Source: Caldilineaceae bacterium (GTDB taxonomy: Bacteria; Chloroflexota; Anaerolineae; Caldilineales; Caldilineaceae). Taken from it: DNA of 64,000 nucleotides. This document shows positions 1 through 8,715 of the stretch, piece by piece (position 1 is the stretch's first letter; each line of letters opens with the position of its first letter). A program made the position numbers and the translations under genes. The notes under the pieces were generated by a model, which ran no database searches, was not told where the DNA came from, and was given only the letters and a program-made list of their open reading frames with translations. The stretch spans positions 62,001-126,000 of the forward strand of contig JAHBVF010000016.1 of NCBI GenBank assembly GCA_019637685.1, written 5' to 3'.

Positions 1-1543
1 CGGTCAGGAAGTCCAGCATATTGGCTTCCAACTGGGCGACCATTTCGGGCAGGCTGTAATGCTCCACCCAGGCCGCGGCCAGTTCCAGGGCCAGGGCATT
101 GCCTGCCACCAATCGGCAGAGACGAGCCAAGACAGTCCGGCTCTGCGCAGAGACGGTAAAAGTATGTTTGCGTTGTCTGGCCCGCTCGATAAAAAGAGCG
201 ATACTGGCATAGGCGGTGTCGGGCAGGGGCAGGGGCGCGTTTTCCTGGGGGACGGACAGACCGTCCAGACGCACCACTGATTCACCCGCCACCAGCAGGG
301 GCTGGCGAGATGTCAGCAATAGTTGGCAATTGGGCGCGGCGTGCAGCAGGTCGGTGATAAAGGGAAGCCCAGATGTCAGGTGCTCGAAATTGTCCAGAAT
401 CAGCAGCAGGAAACGGTCGCGCAGGTGATGAAAAAGTTGAACCGATGGCTCGGTCGCGCCGGGAGTGGTAGAGAAGACCAGCCCCACAGACTGGGCCAGG
501 GCATTCGCCAGCCGTTGGCCCAAAGTTCCCAACGGCTGGGCCTCCACCTCGGCCAGCGAGGCAAAGCCAACCCCGTCAGGCCGCGCCTCGGCCAGTGCGT
601 GGCCCACGGCCAATGCCAAAGACGATTTGCCCACGCCACCCTCTCCGGCCAGCGTCACAAGCCGGGTGGCCGGTGTCTCCAGCAGAGAACGAACCAGAGA
701 AAGCTCCTCGCCGCGGCCAACAAAGGAGGTCAAGCGCTGAGGCAGATTGTTGCGGCGCGGGGTGGAGACGGGCGGGCCGGGTGGGCTGGGTGCAGTCAGT
801 GTACCCGCGGATATCTGTCGGTGAAGCTCTTGCAGTTTCTGGCTCGGTTCTATGTCCAGTTCCACGGCCAGAAGGCGATGGCAGCCGGCATAGTGGGCCA
901 GGGCCGCGGTGCGCTGACCGCTATAGGCCAGGGCGCGCAACATCTGCCCGTGGGCCTCCTCGTCCACTGGGTCTACGGCCAGCCAATCGGTTGCCAGCCG
1001 GATGGCGGTGGTGTGATCCCCCTGGCGGAGTGTGTAGTCCACCAGGCGCTGATAGCTTTGCAGGGCAAGGAAACGCAGCCGCTCCCGCTCGATGAGTGCC
1101 CACTGTTCAAAGCCCGACGCGCCGGAGATTTGAAACCCGGCCAAAAAATCGCCCCGATAACGGGCCAGGCTCTGGGCCAGCAGGGACGCACTGGCCGCGG
1201 ACAGATGCGGGCCAGCCGAGGCAATACCCGCTTCCAGTGCAGCCACATCCAGATCTAACCCGGCGCCGGGTGCAATGGAAAGCGCTTCGGGCGTGATGAG
1301 CAGACAGTCGCCGGCGTGGGCGCGCAGACGGGAAAGGACCGTGCGCAGGTTGGAGAGGGATTGGGCGGTGGAGCTGGCGTCCCAGAGCAGATCAGCCAGG
1401 AACTCCCGGCGCTGGGGGCCGGGGTTGCAGGCCAGATAAACGAGGAGGGCGATGGCCTTCTGGCTGCGCAGGCCGGTCAGGGGGCGATCGGCAAGGGTCA
1501 AGTTCAGCGTGCCCAGCAAATTGATTTGGAGTGATGCAGTCAT
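1..1543 (-). CDS. BTAD/SARP-type regulator with NB-ARC ATPase domain (3' end cut off)
   Basis: Transcription regulator of the AfsR/SARP type, read on the minus strand from an ATG at 1543 and still open at the window edge, so the C-terminus is missing. About 514 codons are visible. Residues 1-95 look like an OmpR-type winged-helix DNA-binding domain, about 100-245 like the bacterial transcriptional activation (BTAD) domain, and from about 275 an NB-ARC/STAND ATPase begins, with Walker A GEGGVGKSS (Lys306), LILDNFEH as Walker B and LLTSRQPL as sensor. The missing part would normally hold TPR or LuxR-type repeats. No clear Shine-Dalgarno precedes the ATG. It is divergent from the giant secreted protein at 1744, whose promoter carries 11-bp-period direct repeats of the kind SARPs bind, so that gene is a plausible target (inference). 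Confidence 0.85.
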   Translation of the reverse strand, partial: MTASLQINLLGTLNLTLADRPLTGLRSQKAIALLVYLACNPGPQRREFLADLLWDASSTAQSLSNLRTVLSRLRAHAGDCLLITPEALSIAPGAGLDLDVAALEAGIASAGPHLSAASASLLAQSLARYRGDFLAGFQISGASGFEQWALIERERLRFLALQSYQRLVDYTLRQGDHTTAIRLATDWLAVDPVDEEAHGQMLRALAYSGQRTAALAHYAGCHRLLAVELDIEPSQKLQELHRQISAGTLTAPSPPGPPVSTPRRNNLPQRLTSFVGRGEELSLVRSLLETPATRLVTLAGEGGVGKSSLALAVGHALAEARPDGVGFASLAEVEAQPLGTLGQRLANALAQSVGLVFSTTPGATEPSVQLFHHLRDRFLLLILDNFEHLTSGLPFITDLLHAAPNCQLLLTSRQPLLVAGESVVRLDGLSVPQENAPLPLPDTAYASIALFIERARQRKHTFTVSAQSRTVLARLCRLVAGNALALELAAAWVEHYSLPEMVAQLEANMLDFLT

Positions 1544-1660
1544 TGAATTGGCGTTGTTGGCTATGGGCGAAAGACCGTGCCTTTCATTCCGTGTGTCGGG
1601 GGTTTCAATTTGGGCCGAATTTTCGTCTATTGTATCACAGATCAGGTCGGGAAAGGATAC

Positions 1661-1694
1661 GTGAAGCGCTGGTGAAGCGCTGTTTTTTTATGCT
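1661..1694 (+). promoter_or_regulatory. Tandem 11-bp direct repeats next to a -10-like hexamer (possible SARP operator)
   Basis: GTGAAGCGCTG occurs twice head to tail at 1661-1671 and 1672-1682. A T-run follows, then TATGCT at 1689-1694, which could be a -10 element six bases after the second repeat. Characterised SARP activators bind direct repeats with an 11-bp period placed close upstream of the -10. A SARP-type gene sits immediately upstream and divergent. The repeat is seen directly; its function is inferred. Confidence 0.5.
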
Positions 1695-1743
1695 GGCGAT
1701 ACACACCCCTGTATCCGGCAAAGCTGTTCTGAAAGGACGAATA

Positions 1744-4700
1744 ATGAATCACCCACAATCTTCCATTGGCAATCGTCGTACCATTTCATTGACCGTGGGT
1801 CTCTGTCTATTGGCGGCTGCGATCCTGGCGCTGGCGCTGGCACCGACTGCCTGGGCCACTGTGCCTGCGGCCATCACGGCCAACGGCGATCTGGACCCGG
1901 CCTTTGACACGGACGGTCGGGTCAGTACTGATCTGGGCGGGGGCGAACGGGCCAATGGCATTGCCCAGCAGCCCGACGGCAGAATCGTCGCTGCCGGAAC
2001 CAGCAACAACGATTTCGCGGTGACCCGCTACCTGCCCGACGGCTCACTGGACACATCCTTCAGCGGCGACGGCCAGGTGATCACCGATCTGGGCGGCAGC
2101 GAGCGGGGCAACGCGGTCGCCATCCAGCCCGACGGCAAGATTGTGGTGGCCGGAACCAGCAACCAGGACTTTGCCCTGGCCCGCTACAATCCGGACGGCT
2201 CACTGGACACTTCTTTTGCCGGCGACGGCCTAGTGACGGTCAGCACAGACCCGTTGGGCGGGAACTTTAGGGCCGCCGAAGGCACTTCGGTTGCAATCCA
2301 GACCGACGGCAAGATTCTGGTCGGCGGCTCCATCAAACAGGGCGAGCCGAGGAAATTTGCTCTGGTGCGCTTACTCAGCGATGGAATCCTGGACCAGAGC
2401 TTCGACAGCGACGGCTTTGCCACGTCGCAATTTGATCCCGGTGGGCTGGCCGACGAGGAGATCAAAGACATTTCCGTGCGCGCCGACGGCGAGATCGCGG
2501 CGGTGGGCGAGTACAAATCCGGCCAGTTTGCCCTGGCCCGCTACAACCCGGACGGCTCGCTGAATGCCTCCTTTGGCAGCGGCGGTCGGGTGACAGTCAG
2601 CAACAAAGTGAGCACCGGCTACGGCGTGGGCTGGCAGGCCGACGGCTCGATTGTGGCCGCGGGTTCGAAATCGGTCACTGCGCAGAACAGCGCCAACTGC
2701 ATCGACTCCTCCGGCAAAAAGTGCGAGTACGACGACTTCTGGCTGGCCCGCTTCAACGGCAACGGCAGCCTGGACCCCAACTTCGGCACAGGAGGAGAAG
2801 TCACCGCGGCCATCAACAGCCGGGGCAACGACGACAACGGCCGCGGTCTGCTGGTACAGGCCGACGATAAAATTATCGTCTTTGGCTACTCGGATATGGC
2901 CGTGCATACCTTTTCCAATGGGGGCGACCAGCAGAACGTGTCGATTGCCAACGATTTCTCCCTGGTCCGCTTCAGTGGCGCGGGTCTGCTGGACGCCAGC
3001 TTTGGCATCAGCGGCACAGTGACCACCCCCTTCTTCCGCACCTGCGGCATCAACCAGTGCGACACCGGCGACGAAGCCCACGCCGGGCTGATTCAGGCCG
3101 ACGGGAAAATTGTGCTGGCAGGCGTCACCGGTACAGAGAGCAACAGCACCACCAACTTCGCCCTTGCCCGCTATGCCAACGACGTGGCCGGCGCGCCGAT
3201 TCTGCTGCCGGACACAATCCCCCAGCCCGACAACGCCACAACCCCGGAAGAGACGGCGGTCACAGTGGATGTGCTGGCCAACGACAGCAGCGGGGCAGGC
3301 TTCCCTCTCACCCTTCTTTCTGTGAGCAATTCCAGCGGCGGCACAGCCGTCATTGAAAACAACAAAGTCCGCTTCACCCCGGCCAAAGATTTCGAAGGCC
3401 CGGCCTACGTCTTCTATGCGGTCAGCAACGCCACACCGGGCATCGACCGGGTATCCACCAGTCTGCTGGTCAATGTGACGCCGGTCAACGACCCGCCCAC
3501 GGCCATCAGTCTGAGCCGGGCCAACGTGGCCGAGAATGCCCCCGAAGGTACGCCTGTGGGCCGCTTTCAGGCCACGGATGTGGACAAGGACGATCTGCAC
3601 ACCTTTTTCATCCTCTCCGGCCAGGACGGCGCGGCTTTCCAACTCAACGGCGACCAGCTTCTGACCCAAATGCCCTTCGACTACGAGACGAAGAGTAGCT
3701 ACACCGTTCGTGTCAAAGTCACCGACAGCGGCAATGCATCCTATGAACAGGACGTGACAGTCACCGTCGATGACGTGAACGACGCACCCACAGCCGTCAA
3801 TATCAGCAACGACCGGGTGGGCGAAAATCTGCCCGCAGGCACGGTTGTGGGCACACTCTCCTCTGTGGATCCGGACAGCGGCGACACCCACACCTACGCG
3901 CTGGTTCCCGGCTCCGGCGGCAACGGCAACGGGGCCTTCACCCTCAACGGCGCGACCCTCTCCACCGCGGTTTCCTTCGACTACGAGCGGCAGACGGGCT
4001 ACAGCATCCGCGCGCGCAGTACGGACCAGAAGGGGGCCTTCACCGAACAGCGGCTGGTGATTGGGGTCAACGATCAGGCCAGCCCACCGGACCCACCGCC
4101 CAATCTGCTCAGCCTCTGCTCCGGCGACGCCATCCCGCTGATGGACAACAGTGCCAGCGCTCCCGCCCGCAAAGTGCTGGCCCAGATCAACAATGTGGTG
4201 ATCACCAATCTGACGTCCACCACCTGTACGGTGACCGGTTCTCTGACTATCACCTCCAACGGCTCGACGGTCAGCAATCTGACCTTCCAGGGCAATGTGG
4301 ACGGCAGCAATCAGTTTGTCACCAGTTCCATCCAGGACTTCAGTCTGAGCATCGGGGGCATTGTCTTTGCCCTGCGCCAGGTTTCGGTGGCCTACGAATA
4401 TGGACAGCCTCAACTGCGCATCCGCCAGCCCGCGGTGACAATGCCTGCGGATTGGGGCGGTCTCAGCGCCCCCTTTGGCCGGGCGGCCACACTGGACGGT
4501 GGCGGCTTTGAATCTGCGGGGGCCTCCTTCAAGCTGCCCAAAATCGTTACGAAAGGCGGCTACGGACTGGACCTCTCCGGTTCGCTGAAACCCGCGGGCG
4601 ACGGCTATGAGATCGCCGCCGATGGCATTCTGAGCATTCCCAACGTTGGCAAGAACAAAGCCACCGGCGCCAAAGGCCAGACATGCGCCATCAACGCGGG

Positions 4701-7700
4701 CGTGACGATCTATGCCGGGAACGCCGGCGAGACGGTGATGGAGATCGCCACCTACGACCCGGCCAACGGTCAAGTCGCCCATCTGGTACACGAAGAGACT
4801 GGCAGTCCGGTTCTCGATCCCCGCTACGGAGACGATCTGAGCGTCGTGCGCCTGAGCGAAGTGCGGGTAGGCTTCAAATGCTCCCAGGGGATTCCTATCG
4901 GCAATACAGGACTCTTCCTGACATCGGTGAAGGGCACAATCTCCCTGCGCCCGGACAACGAGTTTGTGCGGGTGGATGTGACGGTCGAAGCTGCCAAGCG
5001 CATTCCAGCGATCAACAAACCGGCCCTCTCCATGGAGGGCACGATGCAGGTGGACATCAGCCCCCAGTTCCAGGTGGACCTGAGCGGCGCGCTCTATGTG
5101 CTCTCCTTCAAAATCGCCGAAGCCCAGGCGGTTGTCAACGAACGCAGCTTCCGGGCCGAGGTGAGCATCAGCGCCGTCTTTATCCACGGCAATGCCTGGA
5201 TTCACGCCTGGTCCGCCGACGACAGCTTCCACTTTACCGGGGGCGGCAACATCAGCGTCGGACTGAAGAAGGGGTCCATCGACAACAGTCTCTGCATCCC
5301 CTATCCCTGTGGCATAAAGACGTGCAGTTGGGGTCTCTTCGATGGCCCGTGCGGTGTCAAATTCTGCGAGGCGTGTGTCCCCATTCCTCCCTTCAGCCTC
5401 ACTCTGGCCAGCGGCGGTGCCCAGTTTGGCGAATTCACCAACGGGCGTTATGGCTTCAAAGGCTGGATTGATGTCCCCGTTGCCGGGTCGGTCGGCTTCT
5501 ATGTGGATGAAGAAGGCGATATCGACTTCGGGAATAACAACCAGTATCAGCTTGTCACCGGCCCCAGCGTGCGCGCGGCCTACACCCACTGGCGCAACGA
5601 CGAGTTGCAGAAGCGCGGCCAGCCAGCCGAATTCATCCAGCCCTGGGATGCGTCGATCTACGGCGTCGTCAATCGCGGCGCAATCCTGCCCGACGCCCAC
5701 AGCTTTGTCACCGATCGGTCGGGCCGTCTGTTGGGCGTCACTATCAACACGCGCCTGGACAAATCCGCGCTGGTCGAGCGCTACGACGGCCTGAACGCGG
5801 ACGCCGCGGTCTTCCTGCGGGCAGGCGATGTGATCAGCCCGGTCAATCTGCTCGACCAGGCGGATGTGGCCTTCTCTCTGGTCTCGGACAAACCCCTGAC
5901 CTTCAATCTGATCACCCCGGACGGGGATACGGTGACGACGGCCAATTACGCCAGTCATCCCAAATATGCGATTACCCACCAGCAGATCGACCGCTACGAA
6001 CCGGCCAATCCCCAGGAGATCATCTCCGGCACGGCGCGGCTGCGCTTCGTCCACGCCTCTGCCCAGACGAGCCTGGCGGCGGTGGATGTGAAGGTGGACG
6101 GATCACTCCTCTTCGCCAGCGCCCGCTTCACAGGCTCACTCCCGCTGGACTACGTGCCCCTGGCCCCCGGCGCGCATACAGTAGAGGTGCTGGCCGCGGG
6201 GGGCAGTCAGGTGCTCTTTACCCAACAGATGTCGCTGACCGCTGAGTTGGACTACACGCTGCTGCTGGCCGGTTCTGCCACAGGCGGCGCGTCCGCGGCT
6301 CTCTCCCTCCTCACCGACGACAACGCGCCGCCGACGGGCTACGATCAGAGCCGGGTGCGTTTTGTCAACGGTGCCAACAGGCCGCTGGATTTGTATGTGG
6401 GCGGGGCGAAGATATTCAGCCAGATTCCCTTCCGGGGCGCATCGGCGTACGCGACGATCGGCGCTGGCGAGAAGAATGTGGAGTTCCGCAACAGCAGCGG
6501 TCAGGTTGTGGGCGAAGGCGGCGTGGCGAGCTTTGCGCCCGGCGCAATCTACACCTTCTTCGCCACGGATGTTCAGTTGGGCGGCCAGCCCACTGTCGGC
6601 GGTCTGCAACGGCTGGACCGGGAATACATCCGCAACGTGCGCAACGAATACGGCGTGGATCAGGCCGAGATGGGGCTGTGGAAGGTGGAGATCACCGGCG
6701 ATCTGGACAATATCTACTACGCCATCTCCGTCTCCGGCCCCACCAGCCCGCCGGTTCTCGGCGGTGTGATGGTGGACGCCACAGACATCTCCAATGCCCA
6801 GGTGGGCTGGATGCTCACCTCTGACTATCTGACCAACGATTGCAACATCTACCTGAATCCAGGGCCGATTGTACAGACGGTGACGGTCACCAACAGCCTG
6901 GGGATGCGCACGACCGAAACCGTGCCCGTCTACGAGGGCTTCCCGGTGATGGAACTGGTCATCGACGACCCCAACGATCTGGGCCGTCCGCTGAATATGG
7001 GCATCGACATTTCTAATGTGCCGTCGGGCGACTATCATATGTGGATGCGGGTGGAGGACGGGGTGAACCCACCGGTTCCCGCCTATGCCATCGACGCCAA
7101 CTCGGCCCGCGCCCGCGCCATCACCGGCCCGGACGATCTGCGCTTCGGTGTCAACGCGGCCCGTTTTGCCAAAGCGGGCTACAGCCCTCTGGCCCAGTTG
7201 CAGGACGCGGTCACCATCAAAGTGGACCACTCGGCGAGCTGGCCCGGCAATTGGAACGCCACCATCCGCACGGAGCTGGACGAAACCGACGGCTCACTCT
7301 ACGTCGAATGGGAAGGGCTGGACCACCTGGACGCGGACAACTACGAAGTGCTGGTCAGCGCTGCGCCGATTGGAACCAGCCAGGTCATCTCTGCGGGCGG
7401 GCTGATCGCCCCCCGGGACGCCGACGGTAAAATCGTGGGCACGCCTCTGGGCTTCATCACCCTGCCCAATGTGGACCCGGAACAGACATACAGCATCTCC
7501 ATCCGGGCGGTCAACGGCTTCAACGGCAGCACAGTGACCTCCCAGCAGGTGAATGTGCAGGCCGCGGCCGGCGACTATCAACTGACGACACCCGCGGCCA
7601 GCTACACAGTGGCCCAGGGCAGTTCCGCACAGGTGACCGTCACCCTGCAAGAGCTTGCGACTCTCTTCTTCCCCGATGTGAGCCTGGGCGTGGACCTGAC

Positions 7701-7938
7701 CGGTGCGCCGCGAGGGCTGGATGTGGGTTTCACCGGCAGTGGCACGTCGATACTCAGCACTGCTGGGCCGACCGCCTATCTGCAAGTGAATGCCAGCAAC
7801 AGCCTGGCCGCCGGAAACTACAGCTTCAAAGTCATCGGCTACAACGGCACACGCCAGCGAGAGGTGACAGTGCAGATTGTGGTGGTGGAGGGCGCGCCAG
7901 AATTGCAAAACCTCTATCTGCCTGCTGTGGTTCGGTGA
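1744..7938 (+). CDS. Giant secreted delta-60/cadherin/DUF4397 repeat protein
   Basis: Predicted exported protein of 2064 residues. The start at 1744 follows GAAAGGACG and gives a clean signal peptide: basic residues, a hydrophobic core and an APTAWA cleavage region near residue 38. The frame stays open upstream to 1531 but that part lacks a signal. Residues about 48-480 hold some eight delta-60 repeats with the recurring pattern PDGSLDTSF...GKIVVAGTS, expected to form a beta-propeller-like fold. Next come an Ig-like domain near 490-590 and two cadherin-like domains (VNDPPTAISL, VNDAPTAVNI) to about 790. A large beta-rich region follows, with a cysteine-rich patch near 1182-1218. Two DUF4397-like units start at about 1430 and 1536, and an FnIII-like unit lies near 1846-1940. 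The C-terminus NLYLPAVVR resembles tails I recall from many Chloroflexota exported proteins. A surface adhesin or matrix role is inference. Confidence 0.85.
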   Translation: MNHPQSSIGNRRTISLTVGLCLLAAAILALALAPTAWATVPAAITANGDLDPAFDTDGRVSTDLGGGERANGIAQQPDGRIVAAGTSNNDFAVTRYLPDGSLDTSFSGDGQVITDLGGSERGNAVAIQPDGKIVVAGTSNQDFALARYNPDGSLDTSFAGDGLVTVSTDPLGGNFRAAEGTSVAIQTDGKILVGGSIKQGEPRKFALVRLLSDGILDQSFDSDGFATSQFDPGGLADEEIKDISVRADGEIAAVGEYKSGQFALARYNPDGSLNASFGSGGRVTVSNKVSTGYGVGWQADGSIVAAGSKSVTAQNSANCIDSSGKKCEYDDFWLARFNGNGSLDPNFGTGGEVTAAINSRGNDDNGRGLLVQADDKIIVFGYSDMAVHTFSNGGDQQNVSIANDFSLVRFSGAGLLDASFGISGTVTTPFFRTCGINQCDTGDEAHAGLIQADGKIVLAGVTGTESNSTTNFALARYANDVAGAPILLPDTIPQPDNATTPEETAVTVDVLANDSSGAGFPLTLLSVSNSSGGTAVIENNKVRFTPAKDFEGPAYVFYAVSNATPGIDRVSTSLLVNVTPVNDPPTAISLSRANVAENAPEGTPVGRFQATDVDKDDLHTFFILSGQDGAAFQLNGDQLLTQMPFDYETKSSYTVRVKVTDSGNASYEQDVTVTVDDVNDAPTAVNISNDRVGENLPAGTVVGTLSSVDPDSGDTHTYALVPGSGGNGNGAFTLNGATLSTAVSFDYERQTGYSIRARSTDQKGAFTEQRLVIGVNDQASPPDPPPNLLSLCSGDAIPLMDNSASAPARKVLAQINNVVITNLTSTTCTVTGSLTITSNGSTVSNLTFQGNVDGSNQFVTSSIQDFSLSIGGIVFALRQVSVAYEYGQPQLRIRQPAVTMPADWGGLSAPFGRAATLDGGGFESAGASFKLPKIVTKGGYGLDLSGSLKPAGDGYEIAADGILSIPNVGKNKATGAKGQTCAINAGVTIYAGNAGETVMEIATYDPANGQVAHLVHEETGSPVLDPRYGDDLSVVRLSEVRVGFKCSQGIPIGNTGLFLTSVKGTISLRPDNEFVRVDVTVEAAKRIPAINKPALSMEGTMQVDISPQFQVDLSGALYVLSFKIAEAQAVVNERSFRAEVSISAVFIHGNAWIHAWSADDSFHFTGGGNISVGLKKGSIDNSLCIPYPCGIKTCSWGLFDGPCGVKFCEACVPIPPFSLTLASGGAQFGEFTNGRYGFKGWIDVPVAGSVGFYVDEEGDIDFGNNNQYQLVTGPSVRAAYTHWRNDELQKRGQPAEFIQPWDASIYGVVNRGAILPDAHSFVTDRSGRLLGVTINTRLDKSALVERYDGLNADAAVFLRAGDVISPVNLLDQADVAFSLVSDKPLTFNLITPDGDTVTTANYASHPKYAITHQQIDRYEPANPQEIISGTARLRFVHASAQTSLAAVDVKVDGSLLFASARFTGSLPLDYVPLAPGAHTVEVLAAGGSQVLFTQQMSLTAELDYTLLLAGSATGGASAALSLLTDDNAPPTGYDQSRVRFVNGANRPLDLYVGGAKIFSQIPFRGASAYATIGAGEKNVEFRNSSGQVVGEGGVASFAPGAIYTFFATDVQLGGQPTVGGLQRLDREYIRNVRNEYGVDQAEMGLWKVEITGDLDNIYYAISVSGPTSPPVLGGVMVDATDISNAQVGWMLTSDYLTNDCNIYLNPGPIVQTVTVTNSLGMRTTETVPVYEGFPVMELVIDDPNDLGRPLNMGIDISNVPSGDYHMWMRVEDGVNPPVPAYAIDANSARARAITGPDDLRFGVNAARFAKAGYSPLAQLQDAVTIKVDHSASWPGNWNATIRTELDETDGSLYVEWEGLDHLDADNYEVLVSAAPIGTSQVISAGGLIAPRDADGKIVGTPLGFITLPNVDPEQTYSISIRAVNGFNGSTVTSQQVNVQAAAGDYQLTTPAASYTVAQGSSAQVTVTLQELATLFFPDVSLGVDLTGAPRGLDVGFTGSGTSILSTAGPTAYLQVNASNSLAAGNYSFKVIGYNGTRQREVTVQIVVVEGAPELQNLYLPAVVR

Positions 7939-7960
7939 GTCGGCGAGGACATCTCTATAG

Positions 7961-8012
7961 CCAGCACGAAAAAGGGCGCATCCAGCATTGGATGCGCCCT
8001 TTTTCGTGCTGG
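7961..8012. terminator. 24-bp perfect hairpin after the giant secreted protein
   Basis: Perfect 24-bp arms (7961-7984 and 7989-8012) around a 4-base loop, with AAAAA/TTTTT inside the arms. It starts 22 bases after the stop codon. It is symmetric enough to act on both strands, but the gene on its right runs away from it. Confidence 0.85.
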
Positions 8013-8051
8013 CAAATTCATTCGATCCGCTTGACAATCCTGCAAAATACA

Positions 8052-8092
8052 GTTTGTTCGGTCTTGACAAAACAAACAGGACAGACTATACT
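8052..8092 (+). promoter_or_regulatory. Near-consensus sigma-70 promoter with an inverted repeat over the -35
   Basis: TTGACA at 8064-8069 and TATACT at 8087-8092 are separated by exactly 17 bases, close to the ideal housekeeping promoter. GTTTGTT (8052-8058) and AACAAAC (8071-8077) form an inverted repeat flanking the -35, a natural place for a repressor to bind. It drives the regulator at 8135 and probably the ABC genes downstream; autorepression by the regulator is inferred. Confidence 0.8.
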
Positions 8093-8108
8093 ACACGATA
8101 GATAATCT

Positions 8109-8140
8109 CAATCACCCAATGAACCAATCACCCAATGAAC
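8109..8140 (+). repeat. Perfect 16-bp tandem duplication spanning the regulator start codon
   Basis: CAATCACCCAATGAAC occurs twice in a row (8109-8124 and 8125-8140). Each copy contains an ATG (8119 and 8135). Only the second is in the regulator frame; the first would open a 68-codon overlapping frame. The same CAATCACCCA word recurs in the intergenic region at 62828-62905. Confidence 0.9.
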
Positions 8141-8590
8141 CCAACCCAACAGTACATCGAAGATTTTGGCCTCTTTGCCGAGCAGATCGGTCTGACCCGT
8201 ATGGCCGGGCGTATTCTGGGCTGGCTGCTCATCTGCGACCCGCCCCACCAGACGATGCACGAACTGGTGGACGCGCTCCAGACCAGCAAAAGCTCCATCA
8301 GCACCACCACCCGGATGCTGATTAACTTTGGGATGCTGGAACGGGTCAGCCTGCCGGGAGAGCGCCGGGACTACTACCGGCTGGTCCCGGACCTGTGGAC
8401 GACTGCCATGGAGCGCTCGTCCCAGCAGTTCACCGGCTTTCGCAAGATGGCGGAGCGGGGACTGATGCTGCTGGCCGACGCGGACCCGGAGCGACGGCAG
8501 CGCTTGCAGGAGATGTGCGATCTCTACACCTTCATCGACCGGGAGTTTCCGCAGATTATGGAACGCTGGCGGCAGGAACGGAAGGCATAA
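8135..8590 (+). CDS. GbsR/MarR-type winged-helix transcriptional regulator
   Basis: A 151-residue DNA-binding protein. Residues about 20-85 form a winged helix: a recognition-helix segment, LQTSKSSISTTTRML, resembles the GbsR subgroup of MarR proteins, and ERRDYYRL marks the wing. The C-terminal half is helical and probably mediates dimerisation. It is transcribed from the promoter at 8064-8092 with a leader of about 35 bases and no visible Shine-Dalgarno. The start at 8135 is chosen because it lies in frame with the domain; the ATG at 8119 does not. The ABC transporter genes follow on the same strand, so it most likely controls that exporter, probably as a repressor (inference). Confidence 0.85.
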   Translation: MNPTQQYIEDFGLFAEQIGLTRMAGRILGWLLICDPPHQTMHELVDALQTSKSSISTTTRMLINFGMLERVSLPGERRDYYRLVPDLWTTAMERSSQQFTGFRKMAERGLMLLADADPERRQRLQEMCDLYTFIDREFPQIMERWRQERKA

Positions 8591-8620
8591 ACTCGCCTGT
8601 GATTGCCAATGATACCGGCG

Positions 8621-8680
8621 AAACGTGAAACGTGATGCGTGAGATCACCGGCCTTTCTCCCGTTTCACGCCTCACGTTTC
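8621..8680. repeat. Copy A of an intergenic palindromic repeat (AAACGTGA / TCACGTTT type)
   Basis: Imperfect inverted repeat built from AAACGTGA, GCGTGAG and their complements around a core ATCACCGGCC. Related copies are at 10322-10372, 45877-45921 and 49325-49351. It lies between the regulator and the ABC ATPase gene. Confidence 0.75.
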
Positions 8681-8715
8681 CAGAACGAAGCAACAAAACG
8701 AATCGAGGACTTTCA

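Noticed and set aside
2371-6054. 1227-codon open frame on the minus strand inside the giant secreted gene
   Set aside because: It is the antisense shadow of a GC-rich, codon-biased gene. It has no recognisable domain, and the plus-strand frame has signal peptide, repeats and a ribosome site.
8119-8325. 68-codon ORF from the first duplicated ATG
   Set aside because: Out of frame with the regulator and without family resemblance; treated as a side effect of the 16-bp duplication.
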